NCBI GenBank assembly: GCA_943330915.2
Contig: CALQJO020000020.1
Location: 1-49,243, forward strand
DNA length: 49,243 nucleotides
Source of the DNA: Rhodoferax sp. OV413
GTDB lineage: Bacteria; Pseudomonadota; Gammaproteobacteria; Pseudomonadales; Pseudohongiellaceae
Direction: 5' to 3'
Numbering within the stretch: the stretch's first letter is position 1; each line of letters opens with the position of its first letter. Below the pieces are notes generated by a model, which had not been told where the DNA came from, searched no databases, and saw only the letters and a program-made list of their open reading frames with translations. The translations under genes and the position numbers were made by a program. Positions 36,090 through 45,257 of this stretch are shown here, piece by piece.

Positions 36090-37154
36090 ATGGCTAAACA
36101 TGTTTTGAAGCGTAATCTGCGCGGAGTATTGCTGATGGGTCTGGTGCTTGGAACAGTAGTGCCTTTGCAGGCAGCTTTTGCACAAGGGGCCGCCCCGGCA
36201 AAGGTCGTTGTTGCTCATCGTGGTGCCAGTGCCTACCTGCCCGAACATACCCTGCAGGCAGCCGCAATGGCTTATGCCATGGGCGCCGATTTTCAGGAAC
36301 AGGATGTGGTGATGACCCGGGACGATCAGTTGATTGTCTGGCATGACCTCACGCTGGATCGTAATTCCGATGTCCGGCACAAGTTTCCGGGCCGTGCCCG
36401 TGATGACGGCGGCTTTTATGTCATCGACTTTACCCTGGAAGAGCTGCGTACTTTGCGTGTCACCGAGGGTTACCGTATCAGCGATAACGGAGATGAACAG
36501 CAAATCTACCCCGACCGCTTTCCGCTCTGGCAGGGTAGTTTCCAGATACACACATTTGCCGAGCAGCTTGAGCTGATCCAGGGTTTAAATCGCTCAACGG
36601 GTCGTGATGTCGGCATCTACCCGGAACTGAAGTCACCCGCATTCCACCACGAACACGGCAAGGATATAGGCCTGGCTGTGCTAACAGAGCTCAAACGTTT
36701 TGGTTACACCAGCAAAGACAGCAACGTTTATGTGCAGACCTTTGAATTCGATGAGCTCAAGCGTGTCAAAGAGCAGGTGCAACCGGCGCTTGGGATAGAA
36801 CTGAAGCTTGTGCAGTTAATGGGTGATGACGAAGACGACTACGGTTGGATGTTACGCCCGGGTGGCATGCAGGAGCTGGCAAAATTTGCAGACGGGATAG
36901 GCCCTGAGAAGGGCATGATCATCAGCGCAGACTCCACGGCTAACAACATAATCATCAGCACACTGGTGGCGGATGCACATGAGGCCGGGTTGCAGATACA
37001 TCCTTACACCTTCCGCGCGGATACCGGCCAGGTACCCGAATATGCTCGCGATTTTGACCATTTGCTGGAACTTTTCCTGGTTAATGCCGGTGTTGACGGC
37101 GTGTTTACAGACTTTCCCGACCGGGCAGTAAACTTTGTAAAGAGCCAGCGTTAA
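36090..37154 (+). CDS. glpQ: Periplasmic glycerophosphodiester phosphodiesterase
   Basis: Hydrolyses deacylated phospholipids (glycerophosphodiesters) to glycerol-3-phosphate and alcohol. A signal peptide of about 31 residues ends QAAFAQ. Catalytic residues sit in VAHRGASAYLPEHT (His43, Arg44), QEQDVVMTRDDQLIVWHD (Glu70, Asp72, His85) and a GIYPELK segment. The protein is 354 residues, the size of GlpQ. AAAGGA eight bases before the ATG supports the start. It lies 90 bp after the DUF5916-type gene and is followed by a stem-loop. Confidence 0.92.
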   Translation: MAKHVLKRNLRGVLLMGLVLGTVVPLQAAFAQGAAPAKVVVAHRGASAYLPEHTLQAAAMAYAMGADFQEQDVVMTRDDQLIVWHDLTLDRNSDVRHKFPGRARDDGGFYVIDFTLEELRTLRVTEGYRISDNGDEQQIYPDRFPLWQGSFQIHTFAEQLELIQGLNRSTGRDVGIYPELKSPAFHHEHGKDIGLAVLTELKRFGYTSKDSNVYVQTFEFDELKRVKEQVQPALGIELKLVQLMGDDEDDYGWMLRPGGMQELAKFADGIGPEKGMIISADSTANNIIISTLVADAHEAGLQIHPYTFRADTGQVPEYARDFDHLLELFLVNAGVDGVFTDFPDRAVNFVKSQR

Positions 37155-37165
37155 TCCCTTAATTG

Positions 37166-37200
37166 ATGTCAGCCATCCCGGGCATTAGGGTGGCTGACAT
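37166..37200 (+). terminator. Stem-loop after glpQ
   Basis: ATGTCAGCCA and TGGCTGACAT form a perfect 10 bp stem, extendable by a wobble pair and two G-C pairs into the loop. Only two T's follow, so it is a weak intrinsic terminator or a 3' stabiliser. It separates glpQ from deaD. Confidence 0.55.
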
Positions 37201-37232
37201 TTCCCTGTCTGTACGCGAACAGGCTTCTGGCA

Positions 37233-37238
37233 TATAAT
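37233..37238 (+). promoter_or_regulatory. Probable -10 box of deaD
   Basis: A consensus TATAAT lies 42 bases before the deaD start and just after the glpQ stem-loop. The -35 region about 17 bases earlier (TGTACG) is poor, so an activator or extended contacts may be needed. Confidence 0.45.
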
Positions 37239-37280
37239 CTTCGCCCTTTTAATGAATTCCCCGCGCCTGCAGGCACAATT

Positions 37281-39716
37281 ATGTCGACGATCTCCACACC
37301 GGATCTCAGTTTTGCTGAGCTCAATCTTCCCGCTTTCCTGTTAGAAACCTTGTCCAAGGTTGGCTACGAAAAACCTTCGCCCATCCAACAGGAAACAATC
37401 CCGGCGCTGCTTGATGGTCATGACATCGTTGGTATGGCGCAAACCGGCACCGGTAAAACCGCAGCCTTTGCACTGCCAATTCTGGCGAAAATTGATGTCA
37501 ACAATCCTAATACCCAAGCCCTGGTGCTGTGCCCTACCCGAGAGCTGGCGATACAGGTTGCCGAGGCATTCCAGACCTATGCGGAAGGCATCCGAGGTTT
37601 TCACGTGCTGCCGGTCTACGGTGGGCAGGAAATGGGGCGCCAACTGCAGGCATTGCGACGCGGCGTACATGTTGTTGTGGGCACTCCGGGCCGATTGCTT
37701 GACCACTTGAATCGGCGCTCCCTGAATCTGAGCACTATCAAAACACTGGTGCTTGATGAGGCAGATGAGATGTTGCGCATGGGATTTATCGACGACGTCG
37801 AACTGATCCTGCAACAAACATCATCAGATCGTCAGGTTGCACTGTTCTCGGCAACCATGCCGGCCCAGATACGTCATGTTGCGGAAAAATATCTGCGCAA
37901 CCCCATCGAAGTCAAAATCAAGACGGCCACCAGCACTAACGCCGATATTGAGCAGTTGTACTGGCTGGTGCAAGGCACCAACAAACTGGATGCGCTGACG
38001 CGTATGCTGGAAGTTGAAGAATTTGATGGCATGCTGATTTTTGTGCGCACCAAAAACAGTACGCAGGAGTTGGCGGACAAGCTGAGCGCCCGCGGTTTCT
38101 CGGCAGCCGCGCTTAATGGCGACATGAATCAGCAGTTACGTATCCGCACCATCGAGCAACTTAAGAACGGTCAGCTGGATATCGTGGTAGCGACCGATGT
38201 AGCGGCCCGTGGTCTGGATGTTGAACGTATCAGCCACGTTGTGAACTACGATATCCCGTACGACAACGAAGCCTATGTGCATCGTATCGGTCGCACGGGC
38301 CGTGCCGGTCGAAGTGGCAAGGCGATCCTGTTTGTTGCGCCCCGCGAGCAACGAATGTTGCAGTCCATTGAGCGTACCACCCGCAAAAAAATCGAGCGTA
38401 TGGAATTACCTACGCGCAGCGAGTTAATTCAACACCGCAGTCAACAGTTCAAGAACACCGTCGCGTCAGCGTTGGAAAACGGTAATCAGGAGTTTTTCAG
38501 GGTGCTGCTTGCAGAGTTCTGTCATGAACATGAATGCTCAATAGAAGATGCCTCCGCCGCGATGGCATTCCTGTTGCAAAAGGACAGGCCGCTGGAGCCT
38601 TCCGTTAAAGATGTTGTGCCGCTGGAATCCGGTTATGGCAAAGCGCCGGCGGCAGTAGCCCGCGCATCAACAGCTAACCCGGCCGCTGCCATGCCGGCAA
38701 CAGCCAAAGTCCGCGCGCCCCGCCGCGAGGTCTCAGAGTCCCTGGAGTCAGAAGAGCAGCCCGCGCCGCGTCCAGCACGCAGCAAGCCGCCGATGCATGA
38801 TGCACATCCGCGGTTGACTCAAGAGGACATTTTTGCCGAAGAATTTGCCATCGCAGATCGCGAAGACAAGCCACGTAAACCCCGTGCGCGCACGCAGACT
38901 GAAGACGGTGAAGATGTCGCCATGGAGCGTTTCCGCATCCAGGTCGGGCACGAGCATGGTGTCACGCCCCGCGAAATTGTCGGCGCCATCGCCAACGAAG
39001 GCGGCATTGAAGGGCGCTATATTGGCCGCATCAATATCTATGACGCCTACACCACGATCGATTTGCCAGAAGGTATGCCGGAAGACGTCTTCAAAACCTT
39101 GTCCCGCACCCGGGTTTGTAATCAGCCTCTGGCCATCGAAAAAATGAGCAAACAGGAAGCGGCTGAAGAGGCGAGGACGTCGCCACGGGGTCCGCGTGCA
39201 CCGCGGCCATCATCGGATCGGGAGCGCAGTGAGCGCCCGGCACCGGGACGCTTTTCACGCGATCGTCCGTCATCGTCACGCCCGTCATCCGACCGAGCGC
39301 CACGAGAAGGCTTCCGTGCCTCTTCTGCGCGTCCGGCGTCGACCTCTGCGCGCCCGCCGCGCTATACAAATTCTGACGGCGGGTTTACAACGCGTCGTCA
39401 GGCGTTGACCGATCAGGCTCCAGCGCCACGCGCGGACGGCGACAGTGAGCGACCACGTTATGCTGCGCGCGCAGACAGTTCGCGTGATTCAGGCTCCTAC
39501 GAGCGCAAACCGCGCAGTACAACGGCCGCTCCACGCAGAAGTCCACCGCGTGAGGCGTTTACCGAGCCAACCTTTGCACCACGCTCATTTGAAGACAGGT
39601 CGGCCAGATCAGCGGATTCTGACAAGGCAGCCAAAGATAAAAAACGCGGCGGCCCAAAAGTGCGCGCTGACAAGGACAAGGGCAAGCGGCGCACGCCTGT
39701 CAAAAGTAAAACCTGA
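37281..39716 (+). CDS. deaD: DEAD-box RNA helicase DeaD/CsdA with long disordered tail
   Basis: ATP-dependent RNA helicase of ribosome assembly and cold adaptation, 811 residues. In order: Q motif (GYEKPSPIQQET), Walker A AQTGTGKT near 53, PTREL, DEAD box VLDEADEM near 159, SAT, then the second RecA domain with ARGLDV and HRIGRTGRAGR. A DbpA/CsdA-type RNA-binding domain follows near 550-625. The last ~185 residues are low-complexity, rich in Arg, Ser, Pro and Ala (many RPSS and PR pieces), and end in a Lys-rich stretch. E. coli DeaD is about 630 residues, so the tail is long. It probably binds RNA and may drive condensate formation. Confidence 0.95.
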   Translation: MSTISTPDLSFAELNLPAFLLETLSKVGYEKPSPIQQETIPALLDGHDIVGMAQTGTGKTAAFALPILAKIDVNNPNTQALVLCPTRELAIQVAEAFQTYAEGIRGFHVLPVYGGQEMGRQLQALRRGVHVVVGTPGRLLDHLNRRSLNLSTIKTLVLDEADEMLRMGFIDDVELILQQTSSDRQVALFSATMPAQIRHVAEKYLRNPIEVKIKTATSTNADIEQLYWLVQGTNKLDALTRMLEVEEFDGMLIFVRTKNSTQELADKLSARGFSAAALNGDMNQQLRIRTIEQLKNGQLDIVVATDVAARGLDVERISHVVNYDIPYDNEAYVHRIGRTGRAGRSGKAILFVAPREQRMLQSIERTTRKKIERMELPTRSELIQHRSQQFKNTVASALENGNQEFFRVLLAEFCHEHECSIEDASAAMAFLLQKDRPLEPSVKDVVPLESGYGKAPAAVARASTANPAAAMPATAKVRAPRREVSESLESEEQPAPRPARSKPPMHDAHPRLTQEDIFAEEFAIADREDKPRKPRARTQTEDGEDVAMERFRIQVGHEHGVTPREIVGAIANEGGIEGRYIGRINIYDAYTTIDLPEGMPEDVFKTLSRTRVCNQPLAIEKMSKQEAAEEARTSPRGPRAPRPSSDRERSERPAPGRFSRDRPSSSRPSSDRAPREGFRASSARPASTSARPPRYTNSDGGFTTRRQALTDQAPAPRADGDSERPRYAARADSSRDSGSYERKPRSTTAAPRRSPPREAFTEPTFAPRSFEDRSARSADSDKAAKDKKRGGPKVRADKDKGKRRTPVKSKT

Positions 39717-39745
39717 AACTTGCTGTCCTGCCAAAGAGGTGAGTC

Positions 39746-40312
39746 ATGAAAAAAGCGTCTGTCTTGGTGTTGGTACTAATGTTTTGGGCAACTGGCAACT
39801 CAGTTGCCTCAGCCCAGGACTGGGTGTGGGCGCCTGACTTTGAGGTCGGTGATTCCATCGTGCCCATCAATGCACCTGATCAGAATGGACAACCCAGAAC
39901 ACTGGCAGAGCTCAGTGGTGAAAAGGGCCTTGTGCTGGTGCTCAGCCGTTCGTTCGACTGGTGCCCATACTGCATCGCGCAGTTGCAGCAACTGGTTGAA
40001 GTGGCGCCCGAATTTGCAGTCATGGGTATTTCGGTTGCAACCATGACCTATGACTCGCTGGAGATCCTGAAAGCCGCTGAAGAGGACTATTCAGTGAATT
40101 TTCCGATGTTGCGCGACGAAGACGTTAAGCATGTGTCTGCGTTGGGGATATTGAATCAGCAATATCAGCCCGGTCAGCGTGCCTACGGTATTCCGGAACC
40201 GGGCATTTTCCTGGTCAGCGCTGACGGGATTATCCGTTTCAAATTTGCAGAACAGGATTATCGGATGCGGCCCGATTTTAGTCTGGTACTGGAAGCTGCC
40301 TCTGGGCTCTGA
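39746..40312 (+). CDS. Periplasmic thioredoxin-like/AhpC-TSA protein
   Basis: Exported redoxin of 188 residues. A signal peptide of about 23 residues ends VASAQ. The thioredoxin-fold domain carries the CxxC motif Cys73-Pro-Tyr-Cys76 in FDWCPYCIAQL. The later pieces (FPMLRDEDVKHVSALGI, GIFLVSADGIIRFKF) are those of the AhpC/TSA-redoxin superfamily. It may reduce peroxide or disulfides in the periplasm, and the substrate is unknown. GAGGTG ahead of the ATG gives a good start. A TPR lipoprotein gene follows 53 bp later. Confidence 0.85.
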   Translation: MKKASVLVLVLMFWATGNSVASAQDWVWAPDFEVGDSIVPINAPDQNGQPRTLAELSGEKGLVLVLSRSFDWCPYCIAQLQQLVEVAPEFAVMGISVATMTYDSLEILKAAEEDYSVNFPMLRDEDVKHVSALGILNQQYQPGQRAYGIPEPGIFLVSADGIIRFKFAEQDYRMRPDFSLVLEAASGL

Positions 40313-40365
40313 CGCACGAGGTCGCCTTGGTGTTGAAAAAATTGTACAGACAAGGACATCCAATC

Positions 40366-41367
40366 ATGAGTCGAATTATTCCGCTGATTCTGGTTGCCGG
40401 CATACTCAGTGCCTGCGGTGGCGGCGAACAGGGTGCTTCCGGACCTGAAACTGCCAGTGCGCCTGCACAGCAGACGCCTGCTGACGTCGCAGCACCGCAA
40501 CAGCCAGCGGCGGCGGAGATTGTGGAGGCGCGCTCGTTACTGGGCACCTCGCTGATACGGCAAATGGATTTCCCGAACCGCGGGCAGCTTGAGGCCGATC
40601 TGGCGGAGGCGCAGGCACAGTTGGTTGCCAACCCGGACAGCGCCGACGCACTGATATGGGTCGGTAGACGACAGGCCTACCTCTGGCAGTACCAGGATGC
40701 CATAAACACCTTTACACAAGGGATTGAAAAGTTTCCTGAAGATCCCCGCTTTTACCGACATCGTGGTCACCGTTACGTGACCGTCCGCAACTTTGATGCA
40801 GCGATCGCGGATTTTGAAAGGGCTGCTGCACTGGTTGCTGGCCAGCCAGATGAGGTCGAGCCCGACGGTGCGCCAAATCCTCAGAATATTCCCCGCAGCA
40901 CGTTGCAGTTCAACGTCTGGTACCACCTGGGGCTGGCGTATTACTTAAAAGGCGACTTTGAAAGTGCACTGCGCGCTTATGAAGAGTGCCTGCTGGTCTC
41001 TGATAATGATGATTCGATTGTGGCCACCGCTGACTGGTACTGGATGTCATTGATGCGAATGGGCCGAACAGAAGAAGCCACTGCCCTGCTGGACATGATC
41101 AACCCAGAGATGGACATTATTGAAAACGACTCCTACCTGCGGCGGATGCTGATGTACAAGGGACTGGAGTCCCCCGATAGCCTGCTTAACGCCACCACCG
41201 CTGATGATCTCAGTATCGCCACACAAGGATACGGTGTGGGTAACTGGTATCTGGTAAACGGTGATGTGCAGATGGCGCAGCAGATATTCGAACGGGTGCT
41301 GGAAGGCCGTTCGTGGTCTGCGTTTGGATATATCGCTGCCGAGGCCGAGCTGGCGCGCATGCGCTGA
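40366..41367 (+). CDS. TPR-repeat lipoprotein
   Basis: Lipoprotein of 333 residues from the ATG at 40366, preceded by AAGGA. The lipobox is GILSAC with Cys17, followed by a Gly/Ala/Pro/Gln-rich linker to about residue 50. Tetratricopeptide-like helices then run from about 65 to 330, for example DALIWVGRRQAYLWQYQDAI and WYHLGLAYYLKGDFESALRAYE. No Asp stands at position +2 after the Cys, so export to the outer membrane is expected. It probably serves as a scaffold, and no enzyme motif is visible. It shares a plus-strand run with the redoxin gene. Confidence 0.85.
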   Translation: MSRIIPLILVAGILSACGGGEQGASGPETASAPAQQTPADVAAPQQPAAAEIVEARSLLGTSLIRQMDFPNRGQLEADLAEAQAQLVANPDSADALIWVGRRQAYLWQYQDAINTFTQGIEKFPEDPRFYRHRGHRYVTVRNFDAAIADFERAAALVAGQPDEVEPDGAPNPQNIPRSTLQFNVWYHLGLAYYLKGDFESALRAYEECLLVSDNDDSIVATADWYWMSLMRMGRTEEATALLDMINPEMDIIENDSYLRRMLMYKGLESPDSLLNATTADDLSIATQGYGVGNWYLVNGDVQMAQQIFERVLEGRSWSAFGYIAAEAELARMR

Positions 41368-41383
41368 CCCGGCCTTGTGTGGC

Positions 41384-42151
41384 TCAGGCCCGGTAGCTTG
41401 AGTCTTTGGCATCCAGCATCCGTATCAGTCCCGGCCACACCAGCGGCGCCACTTTTGGCAGCATCTCCGATTGTTGGCGGGTAGTTTCAAGCGACTGTGC
41501 GGAGGGGAAGTGCAAGGCCCCACCGGCCTGTGCCTTGATCTGCTTTTCACAGGCGTTTTCCAGGAAGTACATCAGCGTGAAGGCTTCCGCAACCGTCTTG
41601 CCGATGGTCAGTGTGCCGTGATTGCGCAGGATCATCACATCCTTGTCGCCCAAGTCTTTGACGATGCGCTCGCGCTCGTCCAGATCAAGCGCCACTCCTT
41701 CATAGTCATGGTAGGCGATGCGCGGATAAACAAGCATGGCGGTCTGGGTGATGGGCAGCAGCCCATCTTTTTGTGCAGAGACGGCGGTGCCAGCATGATT
41801 ATGCAGATGCATGACACTGCCGGCCTCTTCTTTAGCCATATGAATGGCGCTGTGGATAGTGAATCCAGCCGGATTGATGCGATAGCCGTTATCAGCCACG
41901 ATGTTGCCGGCCTGATCGACTTTCACCAGCGACGACGCAGTGATTTCATGGAACATCATGCCGTAGGGGTTGATCAGAAAACGATGATCAGCCCCTGGTA
42001 GTCGAGCGGACAGATGCGTAAAAATCAGGTCATCCCAGCCAAAGTGGGCCACCAGTCGGTAGGCTGCCGCCAGATCGATGCGAATTTGCCACTCTTCTGG
42101 GTCGATATGGTCAGGACGTGCATCTGTGTGCATCTGGATTTTGGCACTCAT
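41384..42151 (-). CDS. Class II aldolase/adducin-family protein
   Basis: Metal-dependent aldolase-fold protein of 255 residues. Metal-binding histidines are in VMHLHNHAG (His115, His117 or 119) and in ILRNHGTLTIG near 177. FTHLSARLPGADHRFLINPYG is the typical N-terminal segment. Relatives include fuculose-phosphate aldolase and adducin-like proteins. Many in proteobacteria have no assigned substrate, and nothing nearby fixes one here. It is the only minus-strand gene between 37281 and 49153. Confidence 0.88.
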   Translation of the reverse strand: MSAKIQMHTDARPDHIDPEEWQIRIDLAAAYRLVAHFGWDDLIFTHLSARLPGADHRFLINPYGMMFHEITASSLVKVDQAGNIVADNGYRINPAGFTIHSAIHMAKEEAGSVMHLHNHAGTAVSAQKDGLLPITQTAMLVYPRIAYHDYEGVALDLDERERIVKDLGDKDVMILRNHGTLTIGKTVAEAFTLMYFLENACEKQIKAQAGGALHFPSAQSLETTRQQSEMLPKVAPLVWPGLIRMLDAKDSSYRA

Positions 42152-42216
42152 GTTGGCTCCGGTAGCGTTCGTGGTGATCAGACGTCATTGTTACCTGCCC
42201 TGCCACTTGTTTCAAC

Positions 42217-42245
42217 TTGTGGAGCATCAGGCATCTTTGTATATT
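42217..42245 (+). promoter_or_regulatory. Sigma-70-like promoter for the 42277 unit
   Basis: TTGTGG and TATATT are 17 bases apart, and the ATG at 42277 is 31 bases downstream of the -10. It would drive the closely spaced plus-strand genes from 42277. Confidence 0.5.
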
Positions 42246-42276
42246 GCCAAGCAGAATGGCACCAGAGTAGCGCGTA

Positions 42277-42756
42277 ATGAGTATCGAAATCTGGGAAATG
42301 CTGAGTTACGTGGTCACAGTGATTGGTTTGCCGCTGGCCATCGCGGTATTTTTGTTTGAACAGCAAAAAGAGCGTGAGAACGAAGAAGAAGAGGTTTATC
42401 AGCTGTTATCTGACAACTATCAGGATTTCCTGAAGGTTGCTCTGGAAAATCCGGATTTGCGGCTGTTCTCCAAGGACGCAACGCCCTCGCTGAGCGATGA
42501 ACAGATTGAGCGCCAGCTGATCATTTTCAGCATGCTGATGTCACTGTTTGAGCGCGCTTACCTGCTGCTGTATGAAGAGAACATGACTCCCAAACAGAAA
42601 CGTCGCTGGAACTCCTGGGAGGACTATATTCAGGACTGGTGCACGAACGAAGATTTTTGTTCATTTCTGCCGCGCCTGCTCAAAGGCGAAGACCCTGGCT
42701 TTGTGCGCTATGTCACCGCTCAGGCGGCCCTCGTAAAAACCACCGGCAATGCCTGA
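42277..42756 (+). CDS. Unknown membrane-anchored protein
   Basis: Protein of 159 residues that I do not recognise. One hydrophobic helix (about 7-28) anchors it. A very acidic and charged stretch (QQKERENEEEEVYQLL, 30-45) follows, then a helical cytosolic domain with WNSWEDYIQDWCTNEDFC (about 110-128) containing two cysteines. The pattern of N-terminal anchor plus charged coil recalls signalling or scaffold proteins, but no domain can be named. It starts the plus-strand run and ends 27 bp before the hotdog-like gene. Confidence 0.75.
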   Translation: MSIEIWEMLSYVVTVIGLPLAIAVFLFEQQKERENEEEEVYQLLSDNYQDFLKVALENPDLRLFSKDATPSLSDEQIERQLIIFSMLMSLFERAYLLLYEENMTPKQKRRWNSWEDYIQDWCTNEDFCSFLPRLLKGEDPGFVRYVTAQAALVKTTGNA

Positions 42757-42783
42757 CAACCACACCTTTTGGAAATTGACCTT

Positions 42784-43626
42784 ATGCCCCGAAGTGAACC
42801 TCCCGTCAGCTGGTCTGGCGAAGCATTTAATCAAATACCTGATTCAGACAATCGCATTCATTCCGATGCACTTGCCAAGGCGTATGGGTTTACGGGGGCG
42901 CTGGTGCCGGGTGTCACGGTGTCGAGTTATCTGTTGCATCCTGCGGTGCAGGCATGGGGCCTGCTGTGGCTGGAGCGCGGCAGTGCACATGTGTCAATCA
43001 AGTCTCCCCTGTATGACCAGATGAGCTTTGATGTTCATGTGACCCCTCAGGCTGATGCGTACACAGCTGAATTGCTCAGTGAAGGGCGGCTGTGCGCAGT
43101 GGCTGAGGTGGGCCTGCCGGATCGTCTGCCTGAGGCGCCGCAGATGCGCGGTGATACGCTGATCAGGGCAGATTTTAAGGCTCCCGAGGTCAGTCGCGCA
43201 CTGATGGAGGCGCTGCGCACTGAAGGCTGCGCAGCGGTCAGATACCTGTGGTCAGCGGATCATGAAATGGCAGCTTATCTGCGCCGGCAGCAACACATGC
43301 CTGCGCTGCTCAGAACCGATGCTGCCGCGGGCACAGGGGGCTTTGCCAATATGGCGTTTTTATTGGGCTGTGCAAACCGGCATTTTGCGGCGATTGCGCA
43401 TATCAATCCGTGGATTCATATGGAAACCTGGTCACAAAACTACCAGCCGCTTGCCTTGGGTACTGAGTTGATCAGTGAAATGAAAATAACCCAATTGTTT
43501 GAAAAAAAGGGGCACGAGTTCGCCGATTGTGAATTTAACCTGTTCAGAGCGGACAATCACACGGCTGTCTGCTCAGTTACGCAGCGGGCGATTTACCGGC
43601 TACGGCTGCCAGGCAGTCACTCATGA
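42784..43626 (+). CDS. Hotdog-fold (MaoC-like) protein
   Basis: Protein of 280 residues from the ATG at 42784. A TTG at 42769 is also open. The segment NRIHSDALAKAYGFTGALVPGVTVSSYL (about 25-50) matches the catalytic-loop pattern of MaoC/hotdog dehydratases, with the His-Ser-Asp and Gly-x-x-x-Pro-Gly elements. The rest is less clear and could be a second hotdog half, giving a double-hotdog protein. It may act on acyl-CoA, but no substrate can be named. The stop overlaps the racemase start (ATGA). Confidence 0.65.
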   Translation: MPRSEPPVSWSGEAFNQIPDSDNRIHSDALAKAYGFTGALVPGVTVSSYLLHPAVQAWGLLWLERGSAHVSIKSPLYDQMSFDVHVTPQADAYTAELLSEGRLCAVAEVGLPDRLPEAPQMRGDTLIRADFKAPEVSRALMEALRTEGCAAVRYLWSADHEMAAYLRRQQHMPALLRTDAAAGTGGFANMAFLLGCANRHFAAIAHINPWIHMETWSQNYQPLALGTELISEMKITQLFEKKGHEFADCEFNLFRADNHTAVCSVTQRAIYRLRLPGSHS

Positions 43627-44324
43627 AGACCATTGGCCTGTTAGGGGGCATGAGCTGGGAGTCAACGCAGAGTTATTACCGGGCTATCAATGAGGCGGTG
43701 CGTGAGCAGTTGGGCGGACTGCACTCGGCAAAAATAGTGTTGTACAGCGTTGATTTTGCAGAAATCGAAGCCTTGCAGGTGCAGGGTGACTGGGAGACAG
43801 CCGGGCAACTGTTAGCGGCTGCAGCAAGTGCAGTCGAGCGTGCCGGAGCGGACTTTCTGGTGATCTGTACCAACACCATGCACAAAGTGGTACCGGCTAT
43901 TGCGGCCGGCATCAGCATGCCGATTTTGCATATTGCAGATGCAACCGCGGATGAACTGATGGCTCAGGGTGTAAAAAAGGTCGGTTTGCTGGGTACCCGC
44001 TTTACCATGGAGCAGGCCTTTTACAAAGATCGCTTGATTGCCCATGGTATTGCCGTTGTTGTGCCCGATCAGGCCGATCGCGATCATGTAAACCGGGTGA
44101 TTTACGAGGAGCTGTGCCTTGGTGCCATCAAGGCAGACTCGCGGGCTCTGTATCTTGATATCATTCACCGGCTTCAACTGCAGGGTGCTGAGGCGGTTAT
44201 TCTGGGTTGCACCGAGATTGCGCTGCTGGTTCAGCCGTCAGACACCCCGGTTGCATTATTTGATACCACCGCCATCCACGCGCAGCAGGCGGTAAGACAG
44301 GCGTTGGCTCAGGAAACAAGATAA
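43623..44324 (+). CDS. Aspartate/glutamate racemase-family protein
   Basis: Cofactor-independent amino-acid racemase of 233 residues. The two catalytic cysteines are Cys82 (ICTNTMHK) and Cys196 (ILGCTEIAL), and the N-terminal GLLGGMSWEST is typical of the YgeA/aspartate racemase branch. It should interconvert L- and D-forms of aspartate, glutamate or related amino acids. Its start overlaps the preceding stop, and the next gene begins immediately after its stop. Confidence 0.9.
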   Translation: MKTIGLLGGMSWESTQSYYRAINEAVREQLGGLHSAKIVLYSVDFAEIEALQVQGDWETAGQLLAAAASAVERAGADFLVICTNTMHKVVPAIAAGISMPILHIADATADELMAQGVKKVGLLGTRFTMEQAFYKDRLIAHGIAVVVPDQADRDHVNRVIYEELCLGAIKADSRALYLDIIHRLQLQGAEAVILGCTEIALLVQPSDTPVALFDTTAIHAQQAVRQALAQETR

Positions 44325-45257
44325 ATGCTTGAACAGATACAGACGTGGCTGAACAATTTTGTGCTGTCCGACTCCATGATCAGTCTGATCAGTAGTTCGG
44401 TGATTCTGATTTTGTCGGTGCTGGCGTTACGCTCACTGTTGGGTCGTTTTATCCGGCGCAGTGTGGCAGCCACGGAACTGCGACGTAAATGGCTGGTGCA
44501 ATCCCGTAATGGATTGTTGCTGCTGCTGATCCTCGGTCTGGTCTTGATCTGGGGTGAGGAGCTACGCACGCTGGCCTTGTCCATTGTGGCAATCGCTGTG
44601 GCGCTGGTGATCGCGACCAAAGAGCTGATTCTGTGTGTTATTGGTACCCTGCTGAAAACAGCCTCGAATTCCTTTGAGCTGGGTGACCGGATTCAGGTCA
44701 AGGATTTTCGTGGTGATGTGATTGATCAAAATCTGCTGGCCACCACCATCATGGAGGTCGGGCCGGGTAAAATCACCCACCAGCGCACCGGGCGTACCAT
44801 GGTTATTCCCAACGCCATGTTTGTTTCTGAGCCGGTTATCAACGAGAGCTTCACGCATGATTATGTGTTTCATGTGTTCACCATCCCGTTCAAGCGCGAA
44901 GATGACTGGCGTGGTGCGCAGCTGGCGTTTCTGGAGTCTGCCAATCGACACTGTGCGCCGTACCTGGAAGAGGTGCGCAAGCACATGAATCGCATCGGCA
45001 TCAAACGCGGCCTTGAAGTGCCTTCTGTCGATCCGAGAGTCACTATTCAGGTGCCGGACGCCTGCGAGATCCATCTGATTGTGCGGGTTCCCGCTAAATC
45101 CGGTGAGCGTGGTTTTATAGAACAGGCGATTCTCACCGATGTATTTCTGAATAATGAGTTCAGCAGACAATCCATGACAACCCAGACGTCAACAGCATCG
45201 CTGGCCACGCATGACGCCGAGCCCGGACAACAACGCCATGACCGACTCCCTGAATAA
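44325..45257 (+). CDS. MscS-family mechanosensitive channel
   Basis: Membrane channel of 310 residues. Three hydrophobic segments (about 15-40, 62-80 and 85-110) precede the MscS beta domain, recognised by ASNSFELGDRIQVKDFRGDVID and the RTGRTMVIPNAMF segment. A cytosolic alpha/beta domain follows. The pore helix is less glycine/alanine-rich than in E. coli MscS, so gating may differ. The ATG directly follows the racemase stop (TAAATG). The last 20 bp overlap the next gene. Confidence 0.88.
   Translation: MLEQIQTWLNNFVLSDSMISLISSSVILILSVLALRSLLGRFIRRSVAATELRRKWLVQSRNGLLLLLILGLVLIWGEELRTLALSIVAIAVALVIATKELILCVIGTLLKTASNSFELGDRIQVKDFRGDVIDQNLLATTIMEVGPGKITHQRTGRTMVIPNAMFVSEPVINESFTHDYVFHVFTIPFKREDDWRGAQLAFLESANRHCAPYLEEVRKHMNRIGIKRGLEVPSVDPRVTIQVPDACEIHLIVRVPAKSGERGFIEQAILTDVFLNNEFSRQSMTTQTSTASLATHDAEPGQQRHDRLPE

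Noticed and set aside
38700-39716. Repetitive Arg/Ser/Pro codons in deaD looked like a tandem repeat or CRISPR-like element
   Set aside because: The similarity is irregular low-complexity coding sequence in frame, with no constant repeat or spacer length.
41371-41390. GGCCT/AGGCC inverted repeat between the TPR lipoprotein and the aldolase as a terminator
   Set aside because: The stem is short, it runs into the aldolase stop codon and no T tract follows on either side.
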